64,000 nt of DNA, taken from the NCBI GenBank assembly GCA_005406025.1, contig BGZK01001221.1, positions 123,814-187,813 on the forward strand, in the 5' to 3' direction. This document shows, one piece after another, positions 1 to 11,700 of this stretch. This stretch comes from Eumeta japonica (taxonomy: Eukaryota; Arthropoda; Insecta; Lepidoptera; Psychidae). Position 1 is the first letter of the stretch, and each line of letters starts with the position of its first letter. The notes under the pieces are model-generated. The model was not told the DNA's origin, made no database searches, and worked only from the letters and a program-made list of their open reading frames with translations. Position numbers and translations under genes: made by a program.

Positions 1-399
1 TTTTTGTCTAATAAAATTTCAAAACCATACTCCAGCTATTTAAGAAAAATAAGAACATCACGGAGAGACAATTAGACCATAAAGTGATATCTTATGAGAT
101 CCTTTTTTTTTTTTGCGATGTGAACTGGATACCAAACATTAACGTTTTTATGCTATGAACCGTGTCGATATCCCTACTTCATATGTAATAATAGTTCATT
201 TACTTTATTATTATGCCGTTGATATGGGGATTATAAAATAAAACTACAATGTACCGTGTATTGAAATCTCTAGTGATTTTTAGTCGCGCACGAATTCTGA
301 GAATAGTGCGTGCGCGTTACCTTACGTGTTTCATTTTAAATTATGTATGGTTGACACTTTCGTATTGAATAATTTGGGTCAGACTTTGTATTGCTCATT
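1..399. other. AT-rich, nothing recognised
   Basis: Non-coding AT-rich sequence with short CpG-bearing words around 285-320. I see no gene, repeat family or regulatory site that I can support. Confidence 0.5.
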
Positions 400-661
400 T
401 AGTGGACGACTCGCAAAAGTGTTATGTCGGCGTTCATAGAAGGATGTTTATATATATATATGTATTTGATATGTATTTGACCGATCATTATGAGTATTGG
501 TATGTACATGTATTTTTTCACAGAGGTTTTTATGCTATCCTCATTGACACAACTCGCCACCAGGTGGCGTTGCGATGTACGACTTTCGTATCGCTCAACC
601 GATACATGTATATACTAATATTCATAATAGTCGGTCAAATCCTTATATATATATATATATA
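400..661. repeat. Inverted pair of dispersed-element ends
   Basis: The minus strand of about 420-545 reads like 4480-4610: a segment containing GATAGCATAAAA, then AATGATCGGTCAAATA, then a TA run. A second plus-strand copy of the same motif follows at 605-636. The two form inverted arms at 479-510 and 605-636 (32 bp each, several mismatches). A (TA)n run closes the block at 644-661. This is a transposon remnant, not a gene. A short open frame at 402-662 is accidental. Confidence 0.6.
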
Positions 662-1010
662 GATTTCGATATTAGAATTTATTCCAGGCTTCGTCTAAGA
701 CGGAATTGTGACTTGTAGCGAAATCGGGATTGAAAGCGGGGTGGTAGAATCTGATCGGAACTCAATCGCAAGCTGGATGAAGATCGAAACGGAGAACGGA
801 ACTGGGGTCGAAAACGGATGTGGGGTCGGAACTACAATCAAATGTATGATCGGCTGCGGAATCGAAAGCGATAAGAGTATTTAGTTAGAAATCAATCGAC
901 ACAAAAGATGAAGGAATTCATTGTACGTCCATGCTGGCGCAGCTCCGGGCAGTAGTTATACGGGCAAGAACAAACAGAAAAGGGCAGAACAATATCTGCC
1001 GGGCCAGCTA
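662..1010 (+). repeat. GATC-hexamer element, copy 1
   Basis: From about 690 to 880 the plus strand is purine-rich and built of imperfect 6-bp words such as GATCGG, AATCGA, GAACGG and GGGGTCG. It is followed at about 925-960 by GTACGTCCATGCTGGCGCAG, which resembles the reverse complement of the repeat end at 4164-4200 (GCCCACAGCTCCGCCCGCGT). The same head, body and tail components recur near 16.3, 26.6, 36.1, 41.1 and 58.4 kb. I infer a non-autonomous dispersed element carrying a variable internal minisatellite. Confidence 0.6.
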
Positions 1011-1399
1011 GTACAGATTAAATAGCAGTTTACAATAAAAATAAAATGTGTGAACGTTGAACTCTTTGTAATGAGGAAGAGATTTTGGATGATTCTTAGT
1101 TATTGGTGCTATGAACTAAGGGTGCTTCAAATGAGAAAGCTTTAAGTGAGACGTATTTATAATATTTTAAAGAACAATGACTAATTCGAAAAATAAGAAA
1201 TATGTAAAATAACAACTCGACAGAACGCATATTTTTTATAATAGTTAATTATACAAGTGTTGTTTTAACATAATATTTAATCACAAGAAGTATACGAGGC
1301 GTACGTTTATTTTTCAGTTTACTGAAATATGCTGAATGGGACAAAAAATCTAAGTAGTAATCGATTTTCAGCGGTAATCGCGATTTCATCACGGTTGTC
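1011..1399. other. AT-rich spacer
   Basis: No gene or repeat recognised; it leads into the CpG island. Confidence 0.4.
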
Positions 1400-2076
1400 T
1401 GGCGCCGGTGGGGTACACCAGCTTTCACTGTGGTGGCGGCGACGGCCGGGGCGCGGGGCGCGGGCGCGGGCGGTGTGCGGTGAAAGGCTCGCGGCGGGAG
1501 CGCCGTGCGTCTTGCCGAATTTATTCAGGGGCCTCGCGGCGCCATCGATTTTTCCCGCCCGATGCGGAAAATTCTTCGGTGGGCGGTGCAGAGGTGCAAC
1601 GAGGTGACGGGTGGCGGGTGGTGGCGGGATCGTGCGGCGGGCGGCGGGCGGCGGGGGGCGCGGCAGTGCGGGTGCAGCGGGGTGCGGTGCAACGCGCGCC
1701 GCTTGCCGCCAGACAGTAGGACGTCGACGCCACTGCGAGCCGGTGAGCAGGGTCGCGCGCACGCACCGCGCACCGCGCCGCCGTATCGTGACTAGTGATG
1801 TAGGCCGGCCGCAACCGCGTCCGCCGTCGCGGCACCTGCACCCGCGGCTCAGTGTCCACCCGCGCCCGCACCCTCAGCGCCGACCGCCCGTGCTGGCCGC
1901 CGCCGACCCTCGTCGGATGGAACCCAGAGTGCGTCCATTCGCATCAAGGTTAGCCTAGTGTTGTTGATAGTGCGTGTGGCGCGTGCGCCGCCCGCCGCCT
2001 GCCGCCCGCCACACGCCGCTTCAGCCCTTACCAAACGCGGTACTCGAACTGAAATCTGTTCAGTACTCGTTCTTAC
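1400..2076 (+). promoter_or_regulatory. CpG island, candidate promoter and first exon
   Basis: This block of about 650 bp is very GC-rich and dense in CpG, against an AT-rich background on both sides. It is the most sharply bounded base-composition change in the window. On the plus strand it ends in ACGTAAGTAAAT, a good splice donor with intron GT at 2077-2078. Weaker donors are GCCGGTGAGC near 1741 and AAGGTTAGCC near 1948. Open frames run through both strands, but their proteins are low-complexity R/P/A/G runs as expected of any GC-rich DNA, so I assign no protein. In insects with AT-rich genomes such islands often mark promoters and 5' untranslated exons. That reading, and the plus-strand direction, are inferences. 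Confidence 0.5.
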
Positions 2077-4160
2077 GTAAGTAAATACATGCCTCTAAAC
2101 TTTTTACACGCGGTCAGTACGAGTGCTCGCTTGAAATAGAAAAATTACTCATGAAGCTTATGTGTAAATGAAAAAAAACATAGTACGTCCTTGTTGATTA
2201 TACTATGTATTTCTTTTACTTATATTCTTAAAAACATTAAACATTTTACCTTTTTTTTACCCCGAATGACCCCCTCTTTCAAATTAAAAATCAAAAGTTG
2301 TGACAAAACTTAATTATCTATCTATTATAGAAAAATCTTCAATGTTTTTAAAATTAATACAGTTGATATTTAGGCATTTTATATTAGTAATCTACTTAAA
2401 TGCTCTTATGATTAGTAAAGGCATATGTTATTTACTATAATTATTTATTTATTAAGTTACTAGTCAAGGATATGCGCGTGAGTTGCTAATTTGTTGTTGC
2501 TAATTTGTTGTTGTTATTTTAAAAGGATTATTTAATATTATGTCACATACTACATTATAGTCTAGATTTAAAAGTTTCTTACAATATCTCATAAAAAAGT
2601 ATCGATTCCTTTTACAAATATTTATTATTAATATTCTATAAAAAAATCTCTGATGCATTTTTTTTAATTTTCATAATGTAGGGTTTTTTGAATGCCCATG
2701 GGTTTTATAAACATTACTTTCTTCCGATATCTTCTTATCTATTAATGCTTTATTCCTTTTGTTGTTATACATTTATTTTTATAAACGATTTTAGTATCAA
2801 TAGCGCCACGGCCGTAATTCACATTTAGGCCTAAGCGAAATTCGGCCTAGACAGTTAGGCCTAAATTTTTGCCGTGCTAAGACAAGATAACGTCTCTCAT
2901 AACATTGTATTAAATTGGTATTGTTATTTTAATTATAGGGCTGGAATCTTAAATAACATATTTAATTTCACACCTTTTTCACTTTATTAAAAATTTTCAT
3001 ATTTTTTTCAAATTGTGTAATAAATTTAGATATAACTAAAATTTGCATTGAGCGATGTAACAATAAAGACGTGTATCAAATTCTTTACATTTATGTCAAT
3101 AATATGCTATAACAAAATAAATATGGAATAAATAATTTTGTCTAATAGCCCATCTCAAGATTTAAATTTTATTGACAATTTGTGTTCTATGGACCTGTGT
3201 AATTGTATTGTACTCCATGTAAAGTGAACCACTATTAGTTCTTTCATTGATAAGAAACGGTTTTTAAAGCTACAGAAAATTGATAAACCAAAGAAATGTA
3301 TTTGTTTTCAATAGAACACGAGCGTAATATATAATTTAGAACTAATATAAGAAGAATATTCTAGAAAACTGTGCTATTTTTATAAAGGCATGTTAGTTTT
3401 TATAAATTTTATTCCTAAAAGTTAGTGCAATGGCCACATAAACAATAACCTTTTTAGCTTTTATTGTGTACCTATTAACAAATAGTACCTATAATAAGTT
3501 ATATTGTGAAATAGTTGTCCATCGTATTTTAAATAGTACAACTCGTGCTTTCCTGTCAATTTTGAAGTATATGTATTTAAAATTTATATCTAAATACGCG
3601 TTTGTGGACTTGTAAATATGAGCAGTGAAACAATTTAAAATAAAGAGAAATTATTTTCCCATTTTAAATTAATGAGTATTGGATGTTGTGATTATTTTAA
3701 TATAATCGAGGAATCGATAAATATAATTACAATTTATACTACTAATATTTGTAAATTAAGTGTAATTGTTTCTCGGTTTCGCAGCCAAATTATTTAAAAA
3801 CGTTTTGATATAACTTTGAGGGTCAGTACAATTTTTTTAAATGTAGTTGATTAATTAAAACAACACGAAAAACAGTATTACATGCAATTTACGTATAGCT
3901 ACTTTACAACCGACTAGTAATTGATGATTTTCACAATGTTTAATATGCGCTAAAACTGTAAAACTAAGGAATATTAAACAATTCAGAACCTTAAATAGAA
4001 ATAGCGAAAATGTTTAAAAGTTAGACTTAAACTTTTTAAATGCGGCCCGCGTATTATATACACAAAGCAACTTGGAAAATTAAAGTTATTTATAAGGTCC
4101 GTGATTACTCCCTTTTGCGGTAAATAGAAAATCATATGAATAAAGGATACTAAATATATA
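2077..4160. other. Long AT-rich non-coding stretch
   Basis: No coding region is visible. If the donor at 2077 is real, this is the start of a first intron. The only structured site I see is the TTAGGCCTAA hairpin cluster at 2807-2876. Confidence 0.5.
2807..2876. repeat. Nested inverted repeat with TTAGGCCTAA arms
   Basis: ATTTAGGCCTAA at 2823-2834 is the exact reverse complement of TTAGGCCTAAAT at 2855-2866. Outside them CACGGC (2807-2812) pairs with GCCGTG (2871-2876), and CGGCCTAG lies in the loop. The block could form a cruciform, or it could be a small eroded TIR element. Confidence 0.6.
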
Positions 4161-4163
4161 TTA

Positions 4164-4613
4164 CTAGCTTTTGCCCACAGCTCCGCCCGCGTGGACTACG
4201 ATATTTAGAACGTTTAGAAGCGTTCGTGGCGTTTATTCATATTTTTCACACACGATCATTTTAAATGACCTCTCTGTTATTTAGAGATTAAACTGTATAT
4301 CTGGTTCTACACAACCAAATCAGATGATACATAGCTTAGATGTTAAGTGGGATCCCAAACTACGAAACTGTGAAATTTTTATCAAAACGTAAAAATATAT
4401 ATATACATAATGATTTTCATGATAATCGGTTGAAGGAAGGAAAAGTCGATAGAGCGGAGCTCCGCCTGGTGGCGAGCTACGTCAATGGGGATAGCATAAA
4501 ACCTCCGTGAAAAAATACATATACATACCAATTTTCATAATGATCGGTCAAATAGTTTCTGAGTCTATCGATTTCATAATATACACATCCTTCTTTATAT
4601 ATATAGACTAATT
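4164..4613 (+). mobile_element. Non-autonomous dispersed element
   Basis: It starts with ACTAGCTTTTGCCCACAGCT followed by CCGCCCGCGTGG, a repeat terminus I recognise as common in lepidopteran introns. It ends in a segment with AATGATCGGTCAAATAG and a TATATATA tail followed by GACTA. The 3' half matches the minus strand of 400-545. There is no open reading frame. It could be a SINE or a 5'-truncated LINE tail; the family is not assigned. Confidence 0.6.
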
Positions 4614-4999
4614 GCATGTAAAAAATATCAATGATGATAGATATTATGATTAGAAGTCTGAGTCAACGGTGGATCTGAGACTTCAACAAATTTATACGTT
4701 AAAGGATCTTACTCTTGATATAAATCGGTAACTAAATCAGATATGGATCAGCAAATAAAACTTATGGCTATACAATAAGCTTTTGTATAGCAAAACTTAA
4801 CATTTTTTTAATTGAATAAAGCTTTTTGTTAAAATGAATTTACACTTAACCTTTTTTTAAACTGAATGTTTTTAAAAAGAATATAGCAGCACATATATAG
4901 CTCCCTGGATTTATCTTCAATAGACATTCACCCGTTTCGCTCGCTCGGTAACTGTTTGCTGGAGAAAAAAATCGATGATGTAGGAACAATTTGCAATTG
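4614..4999. other. AT-rich spacer
   Basis: No gene or repeat recognised. Confidence 0.4.
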
Positions 5000-6180
5000 G
5001 ATTGTTAATTAGTTTTTTGTATCTCAGTTCTCTCGGTTTTGCAGGCGAAGGATACTTCGCGCCTTCCTGTAAGATGGCGACGAATCATAGACAAAAGTGT
5101 AGCATAATGTATTACATTCATGAAAAATACTTTGTGATGATAAGCGTAAGTGGGATTATTGAGATTGAGTACCTATTTGGGCAGTTAAAAATCATATGTA
5201 AAATTATCAATATACGTTATGTTGATTTTTTTAAGTGTTTCAAATTATGGTAAAATGCAACACAGGTCACGAAAAAAATTTGTGACCTTTATGGTCCATA
5301 ATTCAGTGTCGGTTAGAGTAGCACATAACTGGTTCAAGCGTTTTCAGTTCGGTAATTTTTATGTCAAAGATGAACCTCGCTCTGGTCGACCTGTTAGGGA
5401 TAAAGTCAGTGCCAATTTGGAAAACTAGAGTAAGATCGGAATATTAGTTCTTACCACACAGCTGAAAAGCTGGGAATTGACCACGAAACAGTTTCCATCA
5501 ATTTGAAAAAAGCTGGATATACAAAAAAAAAATCGATACTTATGTCTCACACGAGCTTACTGAAAAAAAATCTATTTTGATATAATGCGGTTCTTTATTG
5601 ATAAAATCGAACCGTTTTTGAAAAGGTTGATCACTGTTGATGAAAAACGTATTACGTAGGTACCATAAGAACGTGCGAAAAAGATGTTGGTAAAAAGGCA
5701 AACAAGCACTACAGACTATAGCGAAACCCGGATTAGTTTGCAATAAGTTGATGCTATGTGTATGGTGGGATTGGAAGAGCATTATTGTTCATGATGAGCT
5801 TTTACCGCCGGGCAAAATCATCAATTGAGATCTCTGCTCTCAACAGTTGATGAGATTCAAGCAAGAAGTAGAGAAAAAGCGACCGGATTTGATCAATTGT
5901 GTTTTTTCGCCATGATAACGCCAGACCACACACATCTTTAGCCACTCAGTAAATATTGAGAAAATTTGGTTTGGAAGTGTTAGTGCATTCACTATATAGC
6001 CCTGACTTTGCACACTCAGATTTTCACTTATTTTGGTCTCTTCAGAATTCATTAGGTAGTATTAGATTAACATCAATAGCGGACTATCTACCAAAACTAC
6101 TTGTTGCAGGTTTAAGATCAGAAGTCCCGAAATTTGTACAATGATAGGGTTTTGTCACTATCTACAAAATGGCAAAAATT
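5000..6180 (+). mobile_element. Degenerate mariner transposon, copy 1
   Basis: The extent is approximate: transposase homology is visible from 5253 to about 6144, and I add short flanks. I could not find convincing 28-30 bp terminal inverted repeats or TA duplications, so the ends are either eroded or outside what I marked. The coding part is described separately. A second, more truncated relative lies at 14.0-14.8 kb on the same strand. Confidence 0.7.
5253..6145 (+). pseudogene. mariner transposase pseudogene, D34D
   Basis: The product would be a Tc1/mariner-family transposase, which cuts and pastes the element at TA sites. The N-terminal helix-turn-helix part reads NWFKRF and then KDEPRSGRPV near 5330-5400. 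The catalytic domain shows TVDEK with the first Asp codon at 5639-5641, CVWWDWK near 5757-5777, HDNARPHTSLATQ with the second Asp at 5914-5916, and SPDFAHSDFHLF with the third Asp at 6019-6021. The second and third Asp are in the same frame with exactly 34 residues between them, the mariner D34D spacing. The gene is dead: a stop follows codon LEN at 5426-5428, the first Asp is in a different frame from the other two, and a TAA replaces the CAA expected just after ATQ. The family normally has about 345 residues. Confidence 0.9.
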
Positions 6181-6885
6181 AGTCGAATAGAGTGGCATAT
6201 ATACACATATATAACTAAAAAAATATATACACATATATAATAACTAAATTTAAAAATTATAGTTAAATATAAATAAAATATGATGAAAAATCATCTTGAA
6301 TTTGTATATGATATACGAAAAAATATCTTTATCCGACCTTATATATTACGGACGTCTTTATTGACGAAAGAACCGCTCGGCTAACAGCGGAATTCGTGAG
6401 AACTCATGCAAAAACAACACGAAATCGTACGAATTTGATAAGGGACGGATATGTAATTAACATTTCTTTCTCGAATCGCGGACATCGTTAATATCGGGTA
6501 TTTAATACCGACGCAATTAAAAAATATATAGCACAAGTGCAAAATGACATTGACAGTCGATAGTTTACGATAATACAATCGGAGCAACCTTTGTTTTCTT
6601 ATGCCATATTGATACGTTTCGTTTCAAAATTGTATTTTTGTTAGAAATAGATACTAGATTAGGGTCTATTTCAACTTTTTCTGGTAATGAAATGAAAACG
6701 TTCTTAGACAGTTTTAAAATACCTTGTATTTATATTACAGAATTAATTTGAATTCATAAAAAACTTAGACTGTTCGATTCAAATTTGTACATTTTAATAC
6801 AGAATAGTGGAACTGTTTTAAATTTACAGTACTTAGCACTGTTTTGCTTATATGATCGTTTGAGAAGAGTTTCAGTCTATTATTA
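6181..6885. other. AT-rich spacer
   Basis: It begins with two near-copies of a CATATATA-rich word at 6198-6245. 6340-6590 is slightly richer in CpG, but I recognise no gene. Confidence 0.4.
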
Positions 6886-7060
6886 TTACAAACTCACGCC
6901 TATTTCCCAGAAGGGTAGGCTATAGATTTCCACATGGTATGATCCTTGCATAACGCTCTCGCTTCGTTGACATTCATCAAGTCTTTCATGTAAACTCGTC
7001 AGTTTCAGGTGCTTTAACTTTGACCCTTTTTTAATTTTAAGGTATTGTAGAAATATATTA
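6886..7060 (-). pseudogene. LINE reverse transcriptase C-terminus fragment
   Basis: On the minus strand, across frames, one reads LKKG, then an Arg-rich stretch, then a piece equivalent to MKRLMNVNEA, then CKDRTMW and finally AYPSGK. This is the C-terminal tail of an endonuclease-reverse transcriptase non-LTR element common in Lepidoptera. The fragment is frameshifted and lacks the polymerase core. Related tails occur at 25.0 kb (plus) and 30.7 kb (minus). The clade is not assigned, and recognition is from memory of the motif. Confidence 0.65.
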
Positions 7061-7137
7061 AAATATATATAAAAAATAATATTTTTAACATTCATCATTC
7101 CCGCCGGTGTTAGATTCGATGATATGCGTAACTGCAT

Positions 7138-7560
7138 TCGTACTGTTTAATGCAGCATGCCCAATCTAGTTTTGACGTCCTTTCTACAAAGCAATATTTT
7201 GATAAAGTTATCTATAGTTTCATAAAGGAACGTTGCACGAATACCCGCTGGCTCTACAAACTCCCGTCACTCCTAATTCAGAGTAGAATCTACACTCCCC
7301 CCGATATTTACGCTCCCTTCGGTGTATCGGGACTTGTCCCTTTCAGTCATTGCGACTGGCTGAAGGTCGAGCGATGATGGTGATGATGATGAGTTATCTA
7401 TAGTTTCATAAAGGATGTCATACGCCATGGTGTTTTACGTATAGTAATGTATGTATTTTCACAATAGTAAAATTGCGCTCGTATACCTAGCTTAAATTTA
7501 TGGGGACACGATACAGTTTAGATTGCTGACGACTCCTGACTTATGTTAGGCTATCTTCAT
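7138..7560. other. Spacer with short GATGAT run
   Basis: No gene recognised. A GATGATGGTGATGATGATGA microsatellite lies at about 7372-7392. Confidence 0.4.
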
Positions 7561-7910
7561 CTTATTGCAGGCTCTAGACATCTCATATTGTTGTGTCGAG
7601 CCATGCTGTAGTCAACTTGGCTGCAGCAAGTAAATGGGCCGACTCAAACGGTACAATGCCACACTCTAACAGAGTACAGGCATGGAGTAACAGTATCCGC
7701 TGTTGCAAATCTTCCACCGAGTAAGAGTTCCGGTGATCCACTTCCCCTGCATCATCTCACAACCTCTCCATCAGCCCACTTCTACCATCAGATATCCTAT
7801 TCCTACCCAAGAGGTGGGCAACACACTGGTGTCTTCTTCGGGAGTCGCGAGTGTCCATGGGCGGTGGTGAGACTTATACTTCAATGGCTTCCACGCTCCT
7901 TTGCCTCTCA
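7561..7910 (-). repeat. Lepidopteran-type dispersed repeat, copy 1
   Basis: The minus strand contains GACACCAGTGTGTTGCCCAC, then GGAATAGGATATCTGATGG. It matches the plus strand at 62525-62620, and both copies continue in parallel for about 240 bp (TCACTCGGT-like, then GTACTCTGTTAGAGTGTGG). On the plus strand it carries GTGTCCATGGGCGGTGGTGA, the tail also seen at 39.5 and 50.9 kb. It is non-coding and probably a SINE or LINE 3' region. Confidence 0.7.
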
Positions 7911-10900
7911 ATAATATTATCAAAAAAAAAAGACTAACGCGCCACAATTTTCATATGCACACGCTTTACATAAAGCATCTATAACACTTCCTACGTCTTT
8001 ATTTTTTTGTTTGTATGGTGCGTGGAAAATTTGCTATTAAAGAAAATCGAACTTTGCGCAACTTCAGCTACGTTACTATGGTAAAAAATCGGCGGCAACG
8101 TCACAATATCGATTTGAGATGTGCGTATGAGTCTGAAGTGTTTTTGTGATTAGATGGTTATTATTTAAATAAAATTATTTAATTTTTTTCTGCTCTAAGA
8201 AATTGGTCCGTTAGGTTTCGATTTCGCTATTGTTTAAGATGTATCATAACATTTTATATCACCCTATGACAAAGGGAAAATTGTTAGCAATTTATTTGAA
8301 GTACAATGTGTAGAAATAAAAATATTAATTTCATTGCATGGAAATACATGTATTTCAACAACTAAATATGAAATATTTTGAAACAGCGCTTCAGGCGTGA
8401 GTTAATTTCATTTTTTCTGATATACCGGCTTATGTACGAATACAAAAATAACGATTGACGATCCCCGAAATAAGTTATCTTACCGTAAATGTATGAGCTA
8501 TAAATACTTATTAACACATAAGTAAGTCTACCGACTGTCATTACATTGTCAGTTTCGCAAATACGCGTCGTTATTGTCATATCAAATATATTCACACATA
8601 CTATGGGATGTTTCAGTCTTCGATTAATAATGGTCTGTCTGTCTATTTTTTACGTCCGTGGTGACACATTTAAATGTCAAACATATTAAAGTTGTAGCCT
8701 AAATATTTTTCTTTAATTTCGGTGCGACAAAAATAAGTTTAGACATTGTGAATGTATCTATAAATAAATTAAATTACTGTCATAAAAACTAATTCTTACT
8801 ATTATCTTACTTACTTACTGTCACAATCGCAAGCAAATTTTCTTTCAACGCTATTTTTAACGCATACAATAGAATTTTTTTGAAACATTTTAATTTTTTA
8901 TGTGAAAATCTGAAAACTAGGTTGTGTGCTCTTAATTTATTTCATATTCAACCATATGCTACACGGTGAATGCATATAATGTTGACGTATGAAGTATGTT
9001 AATACTGAGTACCTACTATTCTACAAAAAATACTTACCTGAGTGCTATTGTACGAAATTGTAAGTAAAACGGCATTTTTCTTTCGATTAATATTTAATTC
9101 GGCACACGTAGTTGTATTTCAATGTAGGCCAAATCCAAATGAATTAGATATGAGCAGTGACTTCATACGACTGACGATAATAAGTGACCACATATTTCTT
9201 TTTTCTCTGTGCTTGACTCAAATCAATATAAATATAATTACTGGCAGACAGTACTTTGTTTTCTTTTAGCCGTATTCAACTTCGATAGCTAATCGGGTCA
9301 GCTAGCTAATAATTTCTTTTTCCATTTACTAATGGAAGAAATTTTTTGTAAAAATCGTTTTGTTTTTTTATCGAGAAAATGTTCTTATTGTTTTACAGAA
9401 TAATTTACATAAAATAAAGAAGAAAAAACATTCAGCGAATGGGTATCTCTGCGTTTTTAAGTTGAATATTCATTAATAAAAACTTACAAAATTAATTCAA
9501 ATTTTAAGCGTCGTTTATCAACTTTTTTAAATTATTAGTTTTTTGATATAGCTATTTTTTTTGTCATATCTTTAGCACAAGCGAAAGTTGTGTGAATATT
9601 TCTTATTAATATGCTTTATACGTAAGAGCTTCATTTCGAAGCTTTGGGCAGATTTATTAAATAGAATAAAATTTAAAACACTCAATGAGTGCTATTAGAA
9701 GGCTGAAATTTATTTTGTTTATAAAGACATAACGCGGAGTAGTGATAATCAAATCTCGCCATATGATGCAAATTAATTAATTATAAACATTTCCAATGAT
9801 TTTAATACGATTCATGTAACTAATTATTTATATACATACGAATGTAAATAATTAATATTATTTCTATCATTACACATAAAGGATCCCGTCCAGTAAAATA
9901 TCAACAATTTAAAGTTGTATATTTATTATTTTAAATATATACTGTTAAACTGAAAAAAAAATGGCACTAAGCTACATAAAAACGTAGAAGTTTTATTTTG
10001 ATTACATATGCGAGCATACGTTTAAATACGCAAATATGGCGTATTTATTTTTTTATGAAACACTAACACAAAAAATGTCAGCGTCGAAAAGCTATTTCAT
10101 TTCAATTATCATAGAGAGAAAAAAAACACTTTAATCTTATCACTGCGACTAATATCGTCGTGGTACGCGCCCGATGTCTGTGCGTCTGATACTAGCGGTG
10201 TGTCATATTGTTCTAATTGAAAACAAATAGCTAATGAAGTGGATAGGAAATGAACATAACGAAGACGTCGGGTGTGTTCGCATTCGATCGCCTGCGATTT
10301 TGTTATTCGTGTGCGAATTTGGCCAACTAATTAAATTAATATAGGTACTATAATTTTGTAGACCGGCTTAAAATATCCGACCTCACGATTAATTAGCTAT
10401 TAATCACACCGCTGAGGTTTACCGTTTGGCAATTTCGTTTGCAGCCTAAGTAGTTTTAATTTATTATTGCGTATTTGATAGAAATAAGTAATAGTTTATT
10501 TCAAGTATGCACAATATTTGTAATGAGTGGCATTCTATAAATAATTACGTGATCTGGAAAAAGACCATAACGTTTGTACTGGTAAGAAATGTAATGTTAT
10601 TTCATCTTTGTCGATTCCTTCTTTGTGAATTGTTGGTACGGTTAGGCGTAATTTGCATTCGTTTAATCGACTTGTCTGATTGATGTCTTGATCAGTTTCT
10701 TGCTGTAATGTTTAAAACTGTATTAAAACGCTTCGCTCCATCGACTACGCTGAAAATTAAAATTCATTTTTGAAATTTCCTCTAAAATTTTAACCAGTTT
10801 TTAGTATTTTTTTTTTGTTTCTTTTTATCTCAGATTAAGTGATGGTTATTATATTCTTTTTGACAACTATTACACTTGCGAAATCGTAAGTTCAAACATT

Positions 10901-11380
10901 AAAAAACGGTTAATAAATAATTGCTATAAACAAACTAAAAACCTTGCGCTCGTCATTGATTGGCGATCACGATGTGTAAATTAAGTTGGTATTTAAATTA
11001 GCATGAATACAAAATAACGATTTTTTTTTCTGTCAAACATCCAGTTCCCCATTTGTATGTCTTAACCAGACATTTGAGCGTAATATTCGATAATAAACTC
11101 ACTTAAATTTACATGAGTTTCAATATACGGGGAGAATAAATATACTAATCTACATTTAATAAGATTTTTATACATTTTTTTTTCTTTTGCTTCATTAGCA
11201 TCCGACAATCGTTTTACGGAAGCTCCTGGGTATCTGCTGCTCTTTATAAATACCTCGTAACTACTGCGTTGATACCGCTCTCGTGTTTTTTCATGTTTTT
11301 TTTTTTTCTTAAAAACCTGTTGAGAATCTTTTGGTGACAAAATATTATTATTATTAGATAAATAAATTCATGGTATGTGA
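7911..11380. other. Long AT-rich non-coding stretch
   Basis: About 3.5 kb without a recognisable gene or repeat. Short frames at 8362-8595, 9042-9269 and 11062-11340 have AT-driven compositions and no motif. A small CpG-richer patch lies at 10145-10310. Confidence 0.5.
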
Positions 11381-11384
11381 CCGG

Positions 11385-11700
11385 TTTGTAATCACCCCGC
11401 ACGTGACGCATCCCTCCAATAATCTATTTATTTCTGATAAAAGGGCTCCGACCTACAGAACTTCCATCGTGGCCCGGTGCGTTTTGGGGGCCGCCGACGA
11501 GCGTCGTGGCCAACGCGGTGGCAACGGCCGCGCCCGGCAGGTTGCTCAAAGTGCTCTTTGAGGCATAGCGAGTGATTTAGTTTAAATCAAGACTTATCTG
11601 TCAATTCCTCCTGGGTCAGGATCGAAACCGATACCTTCTGGTTCGAAGGCGAAGGCGAAGGCGACGCTCGTAACCACTGAGCTAACACAGTGCGATTTAC
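11385..11700 (-). mobile_element. tRNA-derived SINE
   Basis: The minus strand starts with a tRNA-like head: TAGCTCAGTGG (perfect A box) at 11674-11684 and GGTTTCGATCC (B box) at 11619-11629. It continues into a GC-rich body at 11450-11580. The A-to-B gap is 44 nt and contains three GCCTTC hexamers in a row; removing two of them gives 32 nt, the gap of an ordinary tRNA. The hexamer lies where the anticodon arm should be (CCTTC...GAAGG). I infer a SINE head descended from a tRNA and expanded by hexamer slippage. An isolated tRNA pseudogene is the alternative. The 3' end of the element is not clear. Confidence 0.65.
11619..11684 (-). promoter_or_regulatory. Internal Pol III promoter (A and B boxes)
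   Basis: The A box TAGCTCAGTGG fits TRGYNNARNNG at every position. The B box GGTTTCGATCC differs from GGTTCGANTCC by one inserted T. Both lie on the minus strand in the correct order. Confidence 0.65.

Noticed and set aside
1319..2034. Overlapping open frames of 60-147 codons on both strands
   Set aside because: All lie in the CpG island, are R/P/A/G-rich in every frame and show no domain; length is explained by few stop codons in GC-rich DNA.
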